Assembly (NCBI RefSeq): GCF_004768545.1
Contig: NZ_CP038635.1
Location: 2,790,001 to 2,854,000, forward strand
DNA from: Cupriavidus oxalaticus
GTDB lineage: Bacteria > Pseudomonadota > Gammaproteobacteria > Burkholderiales > Burkholderiaceae
Length of the DNA: 64,000 bases
Direction: 5' to 3'
Under the pieces are notes generated by a model. It did no database searches, was not told the origin of the DNA, and saw only the letters and a list, made by a program, of their open reading frames with translations. Positions 53,284 to 62,250 of this stretch are shown one piece after another (the first letter of the stretch is position 1; each line of letters starts with the position of its first letter). The position numbers were made by a program, and so were the translations under genes.

Positions 53284-54837
53284 TCAGAGCGTTGCAAACT
53301 GCTGCCGCAACACGTTCTTCTGCACCTTCCCCATCGTATTGCGCGGCAGTTCGTCCACCACGTGCACGCGCTTGGGCACCTTGAAATTGGCGATGCGTCC
53401 CTTCAGCGTGCCGATCATCGCCGACTCATCGATCTCCGCGCCTGGCTTCGTCACCACCACCGCCACCACTGCCTCGCCGAAGTCCGAGTGCGGCACGCCG
53501 ATCACCGCGCTCTCGGCCACGCCCGGCATCTCGTCGATAAAGCTTTCGATTTCCTTCGGGTAGACGTTGTAGCCGCCCGAGATGATCAGGTCCTTGCTGC
53601 GGCCGACAATGGTCAGGTAGCTGTCCGGCACCTGGCGCTCGCCAGCCTGGCTGACAATGGCGCCGCCAAAGCGGCCGACGTCGCCGGTCTTGAACCAGCC
53701 GTCCCCGGTGAACTCTTCCCTGGTCTTCTCCGGCATGCGCCAGTAGCCATGGAATACGTTCGGGCCCTTGACCTCGACATTGCCGATCTCGCCCGGCGCG
53801 CAAGGATTGCCATCGCCATCGACCACGCGCACCGACACGCCCGGCAGCGGCATCCCGACGGTGCCGCCGATGCGTTCGCCCAGCGCGGAGTCATACGGGT
53901 TGGACACCAGCATCACCGTCTCGCTCATGCCGTAGCGCTCCAGGATGGTATGGCCGGTGCGCTCGCGGAAGGCGTCGAAGGTTTCCAGCAGCAGCGGCGC
54001 CGAGCCCGACACGAACAGCCGCATGCGGCGGCAGGTGTCGTCGTCGAAGCGCGGCTCCTGCAGCATGCGCACGTAGTAGGTCGGCACGCCCATCATCACG
54101 GTCGAGCGCGGCAGGAATTTCAGCACCTGCGCCATGTCGAGCCGGGGCGCCCAGATCATCTTGGCGCCGGCCAGCAGCGCGCCGTGCGAGGCCACGAACA
54201 GGCCGTGCACGTGGAAGATCGGCAGCATGTGCAGCAGCACGTCGTCGCTGCGCCAGCCCCAGTATTCGTGCAGCGTCTGCGCGTTGGAGGCGAGGTTGCG
54301 GTGCGTCAGCATCGCGCCCTTGCTGCGGCCGGTGGTGCCCGAGGTGTAGAGGATGGCGGCGAGGTCGTCGTCCGCGCGCGCGACGGTGGCAAAGGTGTCG
54401 TCCTTGCCGGCCGCACGTGCCAGCAGCGAGCCGCTGCGGTCATCGTCCAGCGTAAAGACGTGGTTGACGCCGTGGCGGAAAGCCACCTTGGACACCCAGG
54501 CGAAATTCTTGCTGCTGCACACCACCACCGACGGCTCGGCGTTGCCGACGAAATAGTCGATCTCCGCCTCCTGGTAAGCGGTATTCAGCGGCAGGTAGAC
54601 GTAGCCCGCGCGCAGCGTGGCCAGATACAGGAACAGCGCCTCGGGCGACTTCTCGACCTGCACGGCCACGCGCGCGCCTTCGGGCAGGTTCAGCGAGCCC
54701 AGCAGGTTGGCCAGCTTGGCGGTGGCGCGGTCGAGGTCGTCCCAGCTGTAGTACAGGCCGTCGTGGGTCTCGATGCAGCAGGCGGTGCGGTCCGCGGGAA
54801 AGCGGGTTTCGAACAGGGCGAACAGGTTGGCGTTCAT
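53284..54837 (-). CDS. matB: Malonyl-CoA synthetase (MatB-like acyl-CoA ligase)
   Basis: A 517-residue adenylate-forming enzyme expected to activate malonate with ATP and CoA. The ATP motif is AAILYTSGTTGRSKGAMLTH near residue 160, followed by FVSGSAPLLLETF near 275, LERYGMSETVML near 297, the ASP of GDGWFKTGDVGRF near 395 and LIISGGYNVYPKEIE near 425, with the adenylation lysine in NTMGKVQKNVLR at the end. The neighbours malonyl-CoA decarboxylase and a GntR regulator support malonate as substrate over other short acids. Confidence 0.9.
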   Translation of the reverse strand: MNANLFALFETRFPADRTACCIETHDGLYYSWDDLDRATAKLANLLGSLNLPEGARVAVQVEKSPEALFLYLATLRAGYVYLPLNTAYQEAEIDYFVGNAEPSVVVCSSKNFAWVSKVAFRHGVNHVFTLDDDRSGSLLARAAGKDDTFATVARADDDLAAILYTSGTTGRSKGAMLTHRNLASNAQTLHEYWGWRSDDVLLHMLPIFHVHGLFVASHGALLAGAKMIWAPRLDMAQVLKFLPRSTVMMGVPTYYVRMLQEPRFDDDTCRRMRLFVSGSAPLLLETFDAFRERTGHTILERYGMSETVMLVSNPYDSALGERIGGTVGMPLPGVSVRVVDGDGNPCAPGEIGNVEVKGPNVFHGYWRMPEKTREEFTGDGWFKTGDVGRFGGAIVSQAGERQVPDSYLTIVGRSKDLIISGGYNVYPKEIESFIDEMPGVAESAVIGVPHSDFGEAVVAVVVTKPGAEIDESAMIGTLKGRIANFKVPKRVHVVDELPRNTMGKVQKNVLRQQFATL

Positions 54838-54946
54838 GGTGTGGATCGAACGAAAGGCTTGGAACGGTATGGGTCACGCAGGGGCATGGCCCCCGATGCC
54901 AGATGGTGCGGGCATGGCAATCCCGCATTCTGGCAGATTTGCCGGA

Positions 54947-55729
54947 CTACTCTCCCCGGAACTGCGGCGGCCGGCGCGCCAGGAAGGCGGCCACGCCCTC
55001 GGCATGGTCGGCGCCTTCCGCATAGGCGAAGTGCGCGTCGAGCTCGGCCGGCGACAGCGGCGCCGGCATCGGCGCCAGGCGGTGGATGGTGGCCTTGTTG
55101 ATGCGCGCCGCGGCGGGTGCGCCGGCGGCAATGCGGCGCACCGCGGCATCGACTTCGGCGGCCAGCGCGCCTGGCTCCACCACGCGCGTCAACAGGCCCT
55201 TGGCATGCGCCTCGGCGGCGTCGAAGACACGGCCTTCCAGCAGGATCTCGAGCGTTGCGGCGCGCCCCGCCAGCGCCAGCAGGCCTTGCAGCTCGCCCGG
55301 CGCCATCGGGAAGCCGAGCCGGTTGATCGGCACCCCGAAGCGGCTGTCCGAGGCGGCGATGCGCAGGTCGCAATGGCATGCGATCTCCAGGCCGCCGCCT
55401 ACGCATACGCCCTCGATCTTCGCCACGGTCGGGTGCGGGCATTGCGCCACGGCGGCCAGCGCCGGCGCGATGGTGGCCATGTGGTAGTGCCGCACCGCAG
55501 CCTCGTCGCCGCGTTCGGCGGGAAACTCGGCGATGTCGGCGCCGGCGGCAAAGTTGCCGTCGGCGCCGCGCACCACCACGCAGCGCAGCGCGGAGTCGGC
55601 CGCCAGGCGGGTGAAGCCTGCCGCCAGCTCGCGCCACATCTGCGCGGAGATGGCGTTGAGCTTGCCGGCGTGCGACAGCGTGACGGTGGCAGTGGTGCCC
55701 TGGGAGGCAAAGACGACGGTACCGCTCAT
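54947..55729 (-). CDS. Enoyl-CoA hydratase/isomerase family protein
   Basis: A 260-residue crotonase-fold protein. The oxyanion-hole segments are KLNAISAQMWRELAAGF near residue 25 and AAGADIAEFPAER near 63, then KIEGVCVGGGLEIACHCDLR near 100 and FGVPINRLGFPMAPGELQGL near 128. The usual catalytic Glu pair is partly replaced (GELQGL holds one Glu), so the reaction is uncertain. It lies in the malonate operon, 109 bases before matB and 44 after the Bug protein gene. Start ATG 55729 gives MSGTVVFASQG. Confidence 0.9.
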   Translation of the reverse strand: MSGTVVFASQGTTATVTLSHAGKLNAISAQMWRELAAGFTRLAADSALRCVVVRGADGNFAAGADIAEFPAERGDEAAVRHYHMATIAPALAAVAQCPHPTVAKIEGVCVGGGLEIACHCDLRIAASDSRFGVPINRLGFPMAPGELQGLLALAGRAATLEILLEGRVFDAAEAHAKGLLTRVVEPGALAAEVDAAVRRIAAGAPAAARINKATIHRLAPMPAPLSPAELDAHFAYAEGADHAEGVAAFLARRPPQFRGE

Positions 55730-55773
55730 CGCCCCGCTCCGTTGCATGGATCGGACTTCGACATGATGACGCG

Positions 55774-56787
55774 TCAATCCATCTTGGCGCCGGACTGCTG
55801 CACCACCTGCGCCCAGCGGCGGATCTCGGCACGCTGGAACTGCGCGAACTGCTCCTGCGTGAAGACCGGTGTCTCGGAGCCGTTGTTGAGCCAGACCTGC
55901 TTCATTTCCGGCGTGTTCAGCGCCTTCTCGGTCTCGGCGTACAGGCGGTCGACGATGTCCTTGGGCGTACCCTTGGGCACCCACATCGCATACCAGGTCG
56001 AGACCTCGTAGTTAGGCACCCCGGCCTCGGCCGCGGTCGGCACATTGGGGAAGGCCGCCGAGCGCTTGCTCGATGCCACCGCCAGCGCCTTGATGCGGCC
56101 GGCACGGATATGCTGCGCCGACGAGCCCAGGCCGTCGAACATCAGGTCGACCTGGCCCGCGATCAGGTCGGACAATGCGGGGCCGGCGCCCTTGTACGGG
56201 ATATGGGTGATGAAGGTCTTGGTCTGGATCTTGAACAGCTCGCCCGCCAGGTGGTGGGCCGAACCGTTGCCGGCCGAGCCGTAGTTGAGCTTGCCGGGAT
56301 TGGCCTTGGCGTAGGCAATCAGCTCCTGCAGCGTATTGGCCTTGACGCGGTTGGGATTGACCACTATCACCTGCGGCGGCTGGGCGATCACCGTCACCGG
56401 GATGAAATCCTTCTCGATGTCGTAGTCCAGCTTCTTGTAGAACGACGGCGCGATCGCATGGTGCGCACCGCCGATGAACACGGTGTAGCCGTCCGGCGCG
56501 GCCTTGGCCGCGATGCTGGCCCCGACCGTGCCGCCCGCGCCGCCGCGGTTGTCGATCACGAACTGCTTGCCCAGCTGCTTGGACAGCTGCGCGGTCAGCG
56601 GGCGCGCAAAGGCATCGGTGCCGCCGCCGGCCGGGAACGGCACGATCACGGTGACGGGCTTGGACGGCCAGGCATCGGCATGGGCGGCGGGTGCCGCGAA
56701 CAGCGTGGCGGCGCCGATGCCGGCCACGCCAAGTGCCATGCCCGCTGCGCGCGCGCAGGCGGCCAGGCTGAACTGACGACGATTCAT
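55774..56787 (-). CDS. Bug-family (TctC-like) periplasmic substrate-binding protein
   Basis: A 337-residue extracytoplasmic receptor of the Bug family, expanded in Cupriavidus and Bordetella. A signal peptide (MNRRQFSLAACARAAGMALG to AHA) is followed by WPSKPVTVIVPFPAGGGTDAFAR near residue 42, GQVDLMFDGLGSSAQHI near 195 and PTAAEAGVPNYEVSTWYAMW near 235. No tctAB-like permease is adjacent. By context the ligand may be malonate or another dicarboxylate. Start ATG 56787 has AGGAGA-like sequence upstream. Confidence 0.92.
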   Translation of the reverse strand: MNRRQFSLAACARAAGMALGVAGIGAATLFAAPAAHADAWPSKPVTVIVPFPAGGGTDAFARPLTAQLSKQLGKQFVIDNRGGAGGTVGASIAAKAAPDGYTVFIGGAHHAIAPSFYKKLDYDIEKDFIPVTVIAQPPQVIVVNPNRVKANTLQELIAYAKANPGKLNYGSAGNGSAHHLAGELFKIQTKTFITHIPYKGAGPALSDLIAGQVDLMFDGLGSSAQHIRAGRIKALAVASSKRSAAFPNVPTAAEAGVPNYEVSTWYAMWVPKGTPKDIVDRLYAETEKALNTPEMKQVWLNNGSETPVFTQEQFAQFQRAEIRRWAQVVQQSGAKMD

Positions 56788-56937
56788 GTTGCTGTCTCCT
56801 CTCTCTCTTTTCTGCGGAAAGTCGATCTGAATTGCCACGCGCAGGCGCTGTGGCACGGCTCTACTGCAAGGTCCCGACAAGGAAACGCGGCGCACGGCGC
56901 CGCGCTGTGCTGGGCCATCCCCGTGACCGCACCAGGG

Positions 56938-58437
56938 TCACAGCAGCTTCCCGACGCTACGGCCGATGCGCGGGTTGCCTGCACCCAGGCGTGCCAGATT
57001 GTCATCCAGCGCCTCGGGCACGTAAAGGTAATTCACCATCATGCCGCAGCTCTGGCTTCGGCCTTTGCGCGACAGGTCGGCGGCCCAGTTGAGCCGCTCG
57101 ACACAGGCGCCGTTGCCGAGATGGAAGCGTGCCACCGGGTCCGCCGGCAGCGCCTGGTGGCGCTCGCGCACCAGGTAATGCGCGGCCAGCGCCATCGCGG
57201 TATCGCGCGTCAGCGGGTCGGCATCGGCGGGCGCTTCGGGCGACAGCGCCGCCAGCCACCCTGCCCCGTCGGCCGGCGCCTCGCCGTGGCGCTCGCGCCA
57301 GCGCGCCAGGCGCTTGTCGCCGAGCGCGCGAGAGATCGCCTCGGCGTCCTGCTTGCGCAGCCAGTCGGCAAACCCGGGAATCGGCGACAGCGTGGCGAAC
57401 TGCTTGACCTTGGGAAATTCGCGCTGCAGTTCCTCGATCACGCGCTTGAGCAGGAAATTGCCGAAGCTGACGCCGCGCAGGCCGGCCTGCGTGTTGCTGA
57501 TCGAGTAGAAGATGGCCCACTTTACGCGGCGCAGGTCTTCCAGCGGGGCGGCCTCGTCGAGCAATGTCTGGACATTGGCGGCCATCTCGGGGACGAACGC
57601 GACCTCGACGAAGATCAGCGGCTCGCGCGGGATGCGCGGATGGAAGAAGGCGTAGCAGCGGCGATCGGAGTCGAGCCGGTTGCGCAGGTCGGTCCACGAG
57701 GCGATCTCGTGTACGGCCTCATAACGGATCAGCTTTTCCAGCAGCGAGGCGGGCGAGTCCCAGGTGATCGGCTGCAGTTCCAGCAGGCCCACGTCGAACC
57801 AGTTGGAGAACAGCGCCTCGAGGTCGTCGTCGAGCACGCGCAGCCCCGGCACCCGGCGCTGCCAGCGCAGCATGTCGGCGCGCAGCTGGATCAGGAAGTG
57901 CAGCCCGCAGGCGCTGCTGCCGCGCTGGCCGTGGAGCGCGGCCAAACGCTTGAAGAAGCGGATGCGGGCGCTGGACAGGGCGTGGGTCAGTCCGGAATGG
58001 CCTGCCTTGCCGTCGGGCTTTGTGTCACCCCTGGCTTCACCCTTTGTGTCACCCTTGCCCTCGCCCTTGGCGTCGGCGGCCTTTTCGCCGCTGCTGCCGG
58101 CGACCTCCGCAAGCAACTCCAGCATGGCGCGCCGGGTGGCCTCGCCCGCGGCCTCGTACTCGGCCTGCCACGCCTGCGCAGCGGCATTGGCGGCACCGTC
58201 GGTCAGGCGGGCATCGAAGCACAGCCGCAACTGCTCGCGCTGTCGCCGCGCCACGCGCGTTGGCAACGGCACCTCGCCGTCGGCGTGCGCCACGCCGTTG
58301 GCTGCCTTGGTCGCGGCCTCGGCCTCGCCCTTGCGGCCCCACCAGCGGCCCAGCCGCGACAGGAAATTACTGCCGGCCGGCTCGCTCTCGCCCAGCGGCG
58401 CGCTGATTTTCCGGTCACCCGTGTCGAAGGAGTTCAT
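56938..58437 (-). CDS. matA: Malonyl-CoA decarboxylase
   Basis: A 499-residue cytoplasmic enzyme that converts malonyl-CoA to acetyl-CoA and CO2. The N-terminal helical domain (about residues 60-240) is followed by the acetyltransferase-like C-terminal domain with VHEIASWTDLRNRLDSDRRC, FFHPRIPREPLIFVEVAFV near 290, FYSISNTQAGLRGVSFGNFL near 335, and the catalytic pair in the FATLSPIPGFADWL and HFHLGNGA-type (ARFHLGNGACVERLNW) segments. A low-complexity KGEGKGDTKGEARGDTK stretch lies near residue 135. It starts the malonate gene set after the regulator. The start at 58437 gives MNSFDTGDRK. Confidence 0.93.
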   Translation of the reverse strand: MNSFDTGDRKISAPLGESEPAGSNFLSRLGRWWGRKGEAEAATKAANGVAHADGEVPLPTRVARRQREQLRLCFDARLTDGAANAAAQAWQAEYEAAGEATRRAMLELLAEVAGSSGEKAADAKGEGKGDTKGEARGDTKPDGKAGHSGLTHALSSARIRFFKRLAALHGQRGSSACGLHFLIQLRADMLRWQRRVPGLRVLDDDLEALFSNWFDVGLLELQPITWDSPASLLEKLIRYEAVHEIASWTDLRNRLDSDRRCYAFFHPRIPREPLIFVEVAFVPEMAANVQTLLDEAAPLEDLRRVKWAIFYSISNTQAGLRGVSFGNFLLKRVIEELQREFPKVKQFATLSPIPGFADWLRKQDAEAISRALGDKRLARWRERHGEAPADGAGWLAALSPEAPADADPLTRDTAMALAAHYLVRERHQALPADPVARFHLGNGACVERLNWAADLSRKGRSQSCGMMVNYLYVPEALDDNLARLGAGNPRIGRSVGKLL

Positions 58438-58513
58438 GCGGTACCTGCCTTGTGCATCGATCGGAACGTAAAGGACTTGCCATGCTGCGGCGTAAAGCGT
58501 GGGGCGCGGGCGG

Positions 58514-59221
58514 CTAGTCGTCGCCGCCGGCCACGCGCAGTGGCGGCGGCGCCCGGGTCGGCTGGGCCGCGCCGGCGGCATGGTCGAGCGCCTGCAGGGC
58601 CGCGCGCTGGCGCAGCAGATGGGTCTTCATCATCGCCTCGGCGCCTTCAGGGTCGCGCGCCTTGAGCGCGGCGAACACCGACAGATGCTCGGCGCAGGAC
58701 TCGTGGATGCGGCCGGGCAACTTCAGGCTCTTGTGGCGCGACAACCGCAGCACCTTGCGCAGGTCGCTGATCAGCCCCGACAGCCAGCGGTTGCCGGCCA
58801 GGCGCTGGATCGCCTCATGGATCTGCGCGTTGGTTTCGTAATAGGCATCGATATCGCCAGCCTGCGCATAGCGGGCCAGGTCGGCGTGCAGGCCGTCAAG
58901 CGCGTCCAGGTCGGCCCGCGTGGCGTTGCGCGCGGCCTCGTAGGCGCAGCGGCCTTCGAGCAGCGCCATCAGCGGGAAGATCTCGTCCAGGTCCTGCTCG
59001 GACAATTTATTGACAAAGCAACCGCGGCGCGGCTCGAGCCGGACCAGCCCTTCGGCAGCCAGCACCTTCAGCGCTTCGCGCAGCGGCGTGCGCGAGATGC
59101 CGAGCGACTCGGCCATCGCGCTTTCATCGATCCAGGCGCCGGGGGTCAGCGTATGGGCATCGATCATTGCGCGCAGCCGGTCTGCGACTTCGAGGTACAG
59201 CGCCTGCTGGACGATGCGCAT
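58514..59221 (-). CDS. GntR-family (FCD) regulator of the malonate operon
   Basis: A 235-residue repressor-type protein. The winged helix (about residues 5-70) has SMAESLGISRTPLREALKVL (as AMAESLGISRTPLREALK) and GLVRLEPRRGCFV. The FCD ligand domain follows, with metal-binding residues in the DAYYETNAQIHEAI and SLKLPGRIHESCAEH regions. An ATG at 59281 would add 20 residues, but it lies inside a palindrome and lacks a ribosome-binding site, while 59221 has GGGGGTGG before it. It is transcribed in the same direction as the malonate genes and probably controls them and itself. Confidence 0.88.
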   Translation of the reverse strand: MRIVQQALYLEVADRLRAMIDAHTLTPGAWIDESAMAESLGISRTPLREALKVLAAEGLVRLEPRRGCFVNKLSEQDLDEIFPLMALLEGRCAYEAARNATRADLDALDGLHADLARYAQAGDIDAYYETNAQIHEAIQRLAGNRWLSGLISDLRKVLRLSRHKSLKLPGRIHESCAEHLSVFAALKARDPEGAEAMMKTHLLRQRAALQALDHAAGAAQPTRAPPPLRVAGGDD

Positions 59222-59270
59222 TGCCACCCCCGGTTGAGGAATCCGTGGCCGGAACCATGCGTCCCGGTCG

Positions 59271-59289
59271 CCATAATTCATAATTATGG
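59271..59289. promoter_or_regulatory. Palindromic operator candidate of the GntR regulator
   Basis: CCATAATT-CAT-AATTATGG is a perfect eight-base inverted repeat in an otherwise GC-rich region, 50 bases upstream of the regulator's start. This is the expected kind of FCD-GntR autoregulatory site. Confidence 0.6.
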
Positions 59290-59692
59290 ATTAGGGCGGC
59301 AACGATACAAGCGGTTTCGATGTTGCACTGCAGAATACGGGATCAATACGGAATCAGGCGTCGGAGAAAGCGTGCGAGGAAGCGCGCAAGAAAGCGCGTG
59401 AATGGCGCCGGCGTGGCGAGAAGGAGGTGCGGCGGGCGTTTCCATGCCTCCCTGCAAAGAAACGCCCGCGCCTGAAAGGACTACTGAACTGCTTGCATCG
59501 CCTGCGAATAGGTTCGTATCCGCTGCGTGGGTCATCATTCAAACCTGGCGCTGGCCCGGCGCCCCCCTCGAAACGCGCTTGCGCGCGGATTTTCCCGTTG
59601 CCCCTGTTCTGTGGCGTGAAGCATCCGCCCCCAGTGGTCCGTGTGGACCCTCCCTGAACGCTTCCGTGGCGACTGTGGCTTGCCGCTCATCT

Positions 59693-59815
59693 TGTAACAG
59701 CATCGTTAGCGATTACCGTGCCAGTGGATCTAAGTCCTTGAATTTATTGATGGCACGCATCCGAAACTTGTTACAGATTACAATCAGTGTAACAGGATGT
59801 TTCTCGATTGTTACG
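59693..59815. repeat. Cluster of TGTTAC/GTAACA half-sites in an A/T-richer gap
   Basis: TGTAACA at 59693-59699, TGTTACA at 59769-59775, TGTAACA at 59788-59794 and TGTTACG at 59809-59815. The middle two form an inverted pair. They lie in the 745-base gap 59282-60027, which has lower GC than its neighbours and contains no gene I can support. Confidence 0.45.
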
Positions 59816-60027
59816 AGGGTTTTCCCATGGCGCCAACCAGGCAAACCCGACTGTCGGCAATTGCATATGCAAAATGTGCCGCGGTCTTAATTTATCGATG
59901 CGAGAATGTGCCGCGCGCATCGCAATGGCCTGATTTCAAATGGTTGCATATCTGATACAAGCGCGCAGGGTCTTTGGCCGCGTTCCATTGGCCAATCCGC
60001 ATTTCCATTTTCCCGGGAGCTTCCCTC

Positions 60028-61116
60028 ATGCACGCCGGCAGCAGCGATTTCACGTTCTCTTCGTCCGCGGCCTTTGACACGGAGCCGGCGTCACCGCAAC
60101 CTCTGCGCCTGTCTTTCACCGGGTCCGGATCGGAATATTTCCGTATCTGGATTGTTAATGTACTGCTGACCATCGTCACCTTCGGCATCTATTCCGCATG
60201 GGCCAAGGTGCGCACGCTGCAGTACTTCTATCGCAATACCCGGCTCGACGGGGCCAGCTTCGATTACCACGGCAAGCCCTCGGCGATCCTGAAGGGCCGC
60301 GCCATCGTGTTCGGCCTCGCCCTTGCGTTCCAGCTGGCCTCGAACGTATCGCCCTTCCTCGCGCTGGCGATGCTGGTGGCGCTGCTGGCGGTGTTCCCGC
60401 TGCTGCTGGTGCGCTCGCTGCGCTTCCGCATGGCCAATTCCAGCTACCGCGGCCTGCGCTTTGCCTTTACCGGCGGGGATGCCGAGGCCTACAAGGTATT
60501 CGTGCTGTGGCCGCTGGCGGCGGTGTTCACGCTGGGGCTGCTCGGCCCGCTGGCGCACCAGCGTTTCAAGCAGTACCAGCACCGCAACACGCGCTTCGGC
60601 ACGGCGCCATTCGGCTTTGCCGCCGGCGCCGGCGAGTTCTACGGCGTCTACCTGCGGGCGTTCGGCGTGGTGCTGGCAACGGCTGTCGCCGGCATCGTGC
60701 TCAGCTTTGTCCTGGGCGCGGTGGTGGCACCGGGGACCAAGGGCCTCGCCGCCGCGGCGATCCTCGGCTTCGCGATTGCCGGTTTCTACCTGGGCCTGCT
60801 GGCGGTCAGCCCCTACCTGATGGCGCGCCTGCAGAACGTCGTATGGAGCCACACCACGCTCGCCCAGCACGCGTTCCGCTGCCAGGTCGGCGCGGGCCGC
60901 ATGATCTTTATCTTCGTCACCAACCTGATCGCCATCGCGCTCACGCTGGGCCTGTACCTGCCTTTCGCGCGGGTGCGCGCTACGCGTTACCGGGTCGAAA
61001 GCGTGACCATGCTGGCCGCCGGCCCGCTCGACAGCTTTGTCGCCGGCGAGGTGCAGCAGGTCGGTGCGCTCGGCGATGCAGCAGTAGACTGGTACGACAT
61101 CGACATCGCGCTCTGA
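60028..61116 (+). CDS. DUF898 (YjgN-like) inner-membrane protein
   Basis: A 362-residue membrane protein of the DUF898 family with about seven hydrophobic segments. The repeated family pattern is visible twice: RLSFTGSGSEYFRIWIVNVL with FGIYSAWAKVRTLQYFYRNT (about residues 30-75), and LRFAFTGGDAEAYKVFVLWP with KQYQHRNTRFG (about 125-195). YLPFARVRATRYRVESV is near 320. Function is unknown. Start ATG 60028 has GGGAGC upstream. It lies 26 bases before an M48 protease gene, a pairing seen in other genomes. Confidence 0.9.
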   Translation: MHAGSSDFTFSSSAAFDTEPASPQPLRLSFTGSGSEYFRIWIVNVLLTIVTFGIYSAWAKVRTLQYFYRNTRLDGASFDYHGKPSAILKGRAIVFGLALAFQLASNVSPFLALAMLVALLAVFPLLLVRSLRFRMANSSYRGLRFAFTGGDAEAYKVFVLWPLAAVFTLGLLGPLAHQRFKQYQHRNTRFGTAPFGFAAGAGEFYGVYLRAFGVVLATAVAGIVLSFVLGAVVAPGTKGLAAAAILGFAIAGFYLGLLAVSPYLMARLQNVVWSHTTLAQHAFRCQVGAGRMIFIFVTNLIAIALTLGLYLPFARVRATRYRVESVTMLAAGPLDSFVAGEVQQVGALGDAAVDWYDIDIAL

Positions 61117-61142
61117 CTGCAGCGCCCGGTAGCGTCAGCACC

Positions 61143-62231
61143 ATGATCCCAGTCACCTTCTTCGATGGCCGCACCTCGCGTGCGCATCCGGCAACCCTGG
61201 CCGTGGAAGCGCAGCAGGCGGTGCTGCGCGACGACAGCGGCGCCGAACTGCGCCGCGCGGCGCTGTCCGATGTGCGCGTATCCGAACGCGTACGGCGCGC
61301 GCCGCGGCTGGTCACGTTCGCCGACGGCGCCTTCTGCGAAATCAACGACCACGCCGCCTTCGACCACATGCTGGCCGCCACCGGCCATCGCGAAGGGCTG
61401 GTGTCTCGCGCGCAGAACAGCTGGCGCCTGGCGGGGATGGCGGTGGCGGCGCTGGTGGCGGTGCTGGTGCTGGGCTACTACGTGCTGCTGCCGTGGGGCG
61501 CGGGCGTGATGGCGCGCACGGTGCCGGCGGAAGTGGAGGCCCATCTGGGCAGGCTGACGCTGGCGAGCCTGGACAACGGCGTGGTCAAGCCGACGCAGCT
61601 GCCGCAGGCCGAGCAGGAACGCATCCGCCAGGGCTTTGCCGCGCTCAGGCGGCCGCCCGACGCGGGGCACGACTACCAGATCCTGTTCCGCCAGGGCGGT
61701 GAAATCGGCGCCAATGCCCTGGCGCTGCCCGGCGGCACCATCGTAGTCACCGACGAACTGGTCGGCCTGGCCGGCACCGGCGCCGGAATGATGGGGGTGC
61801 TGGCGCACGAAGCCGGCCACGTGGCGCGCCGCCACGGCCTGCAGCAGGTCATCCAGGCCTCGGCGCTGGGTGCGCTGTCGGCCTACCTGTTCGGCGATAT
61901 CTCGACCGTACTGGCGGGCGTGCCGGCCGCCATGCTGACGCTGCGCTACTCGCGCGACCACGAGCGCGAGGCCGACGACTTTGCCATCGAGGTCATGCAG
62001 CGCAATGGCCTGCCGCCCGCGGCGCTAGCCGATGTGCTGGTCAAGCTGGAACATCGTGCGGGCGCCGGCGCGCCATCGTCGGCATCGTCGGCATCGTCGG
62101 CATCGTCGGCATCGTCGGCATCGTCGGCATCGTCGGCACCGGAGACCGCACCGGAGCGCGGCCAGGACTTCCTGTCGACGCACCCGCATACGCAGGCGCG
62201 CATCGACGCACTGCGCCGCGCCGGAAAGTAA
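61143..62231 (+). CDS. M48-family membrane-anchored metalloprotease
   Basis: A 362-residue zinc protease. An N-terminal cytoplasmic domain (1-90) is followed by one membrane helix (about 99-118, GMAVAALVAVLVLGYYVLLP) and the peptidase domain with zinc motif LAHEAGHVARRHG near residue 222 and the third ligand in SRDHEREADDFAIEVMQRNG near 278. A Ser/Ser/Ala repeat of seven units lies near 311-332, encoded by a 9-bp tandem DNA repeat, followed by DFLSTHPHTQARI, the family's C-terminal region. It is probably co-transcribed with the DUF898 gene. Confidence 0.92.
   Translation: MIPVTFFDGRTSRAHPATLAVEAQQAVLRDDSGAELRRAALSDVRVSERVRRAPRLVTFADGAFCEINDHAAFDHMLAATGHREGLVSRAQNSWRLAGMAVAALVAVLVLGYYVLLPWGAGVMARTVPAEVEAHLGRLTLASLDNGVVKPTQLPQAEQERIRQGFAALRRPPDAGHDYQILFRQGGEIGANALALPGGTIVVTDELVGLAGTGAGMMGVLAHEAGHVARRHGLQQVIQASALGALSAYLFGDISTVLAGVPAAMLTLRYSRDHEREADDFAIEVMQRNGLPPAALADVLVKLEHRAGAGAPSSASSASSASSASSASSASSAPETAPERGQDFLSTHPHTQARIDALRRAGK
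62074..62136. repeat. Seven perfect 9-bp tandem copies inside the M48 protease gene
   Basis: The unit CATCGTCGG is repeated seven times without change (62074-62136) and keeps the reading frame, encoding Ser-Ser-Ala units. Such short in-frame repeats can change copy number by slippage. Confidence 0.93.
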
Positions 62232-62250
62232 CCGCCCGCGGCGCCTTGGC

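Noticed and set aside
59402..59890. 162-codon open frame in the gap before DUF898
   Set aside because: No ribosome-binding site, no domain and composition unlike the neighbouring genes; treated as chance.
62074..62136. Short regular repeats considered as a CRISPR array
   Set aside because: Units are 9 bp, contiguous and without spacers, and they encode an in-frame Ser/Ser/Ala linker.
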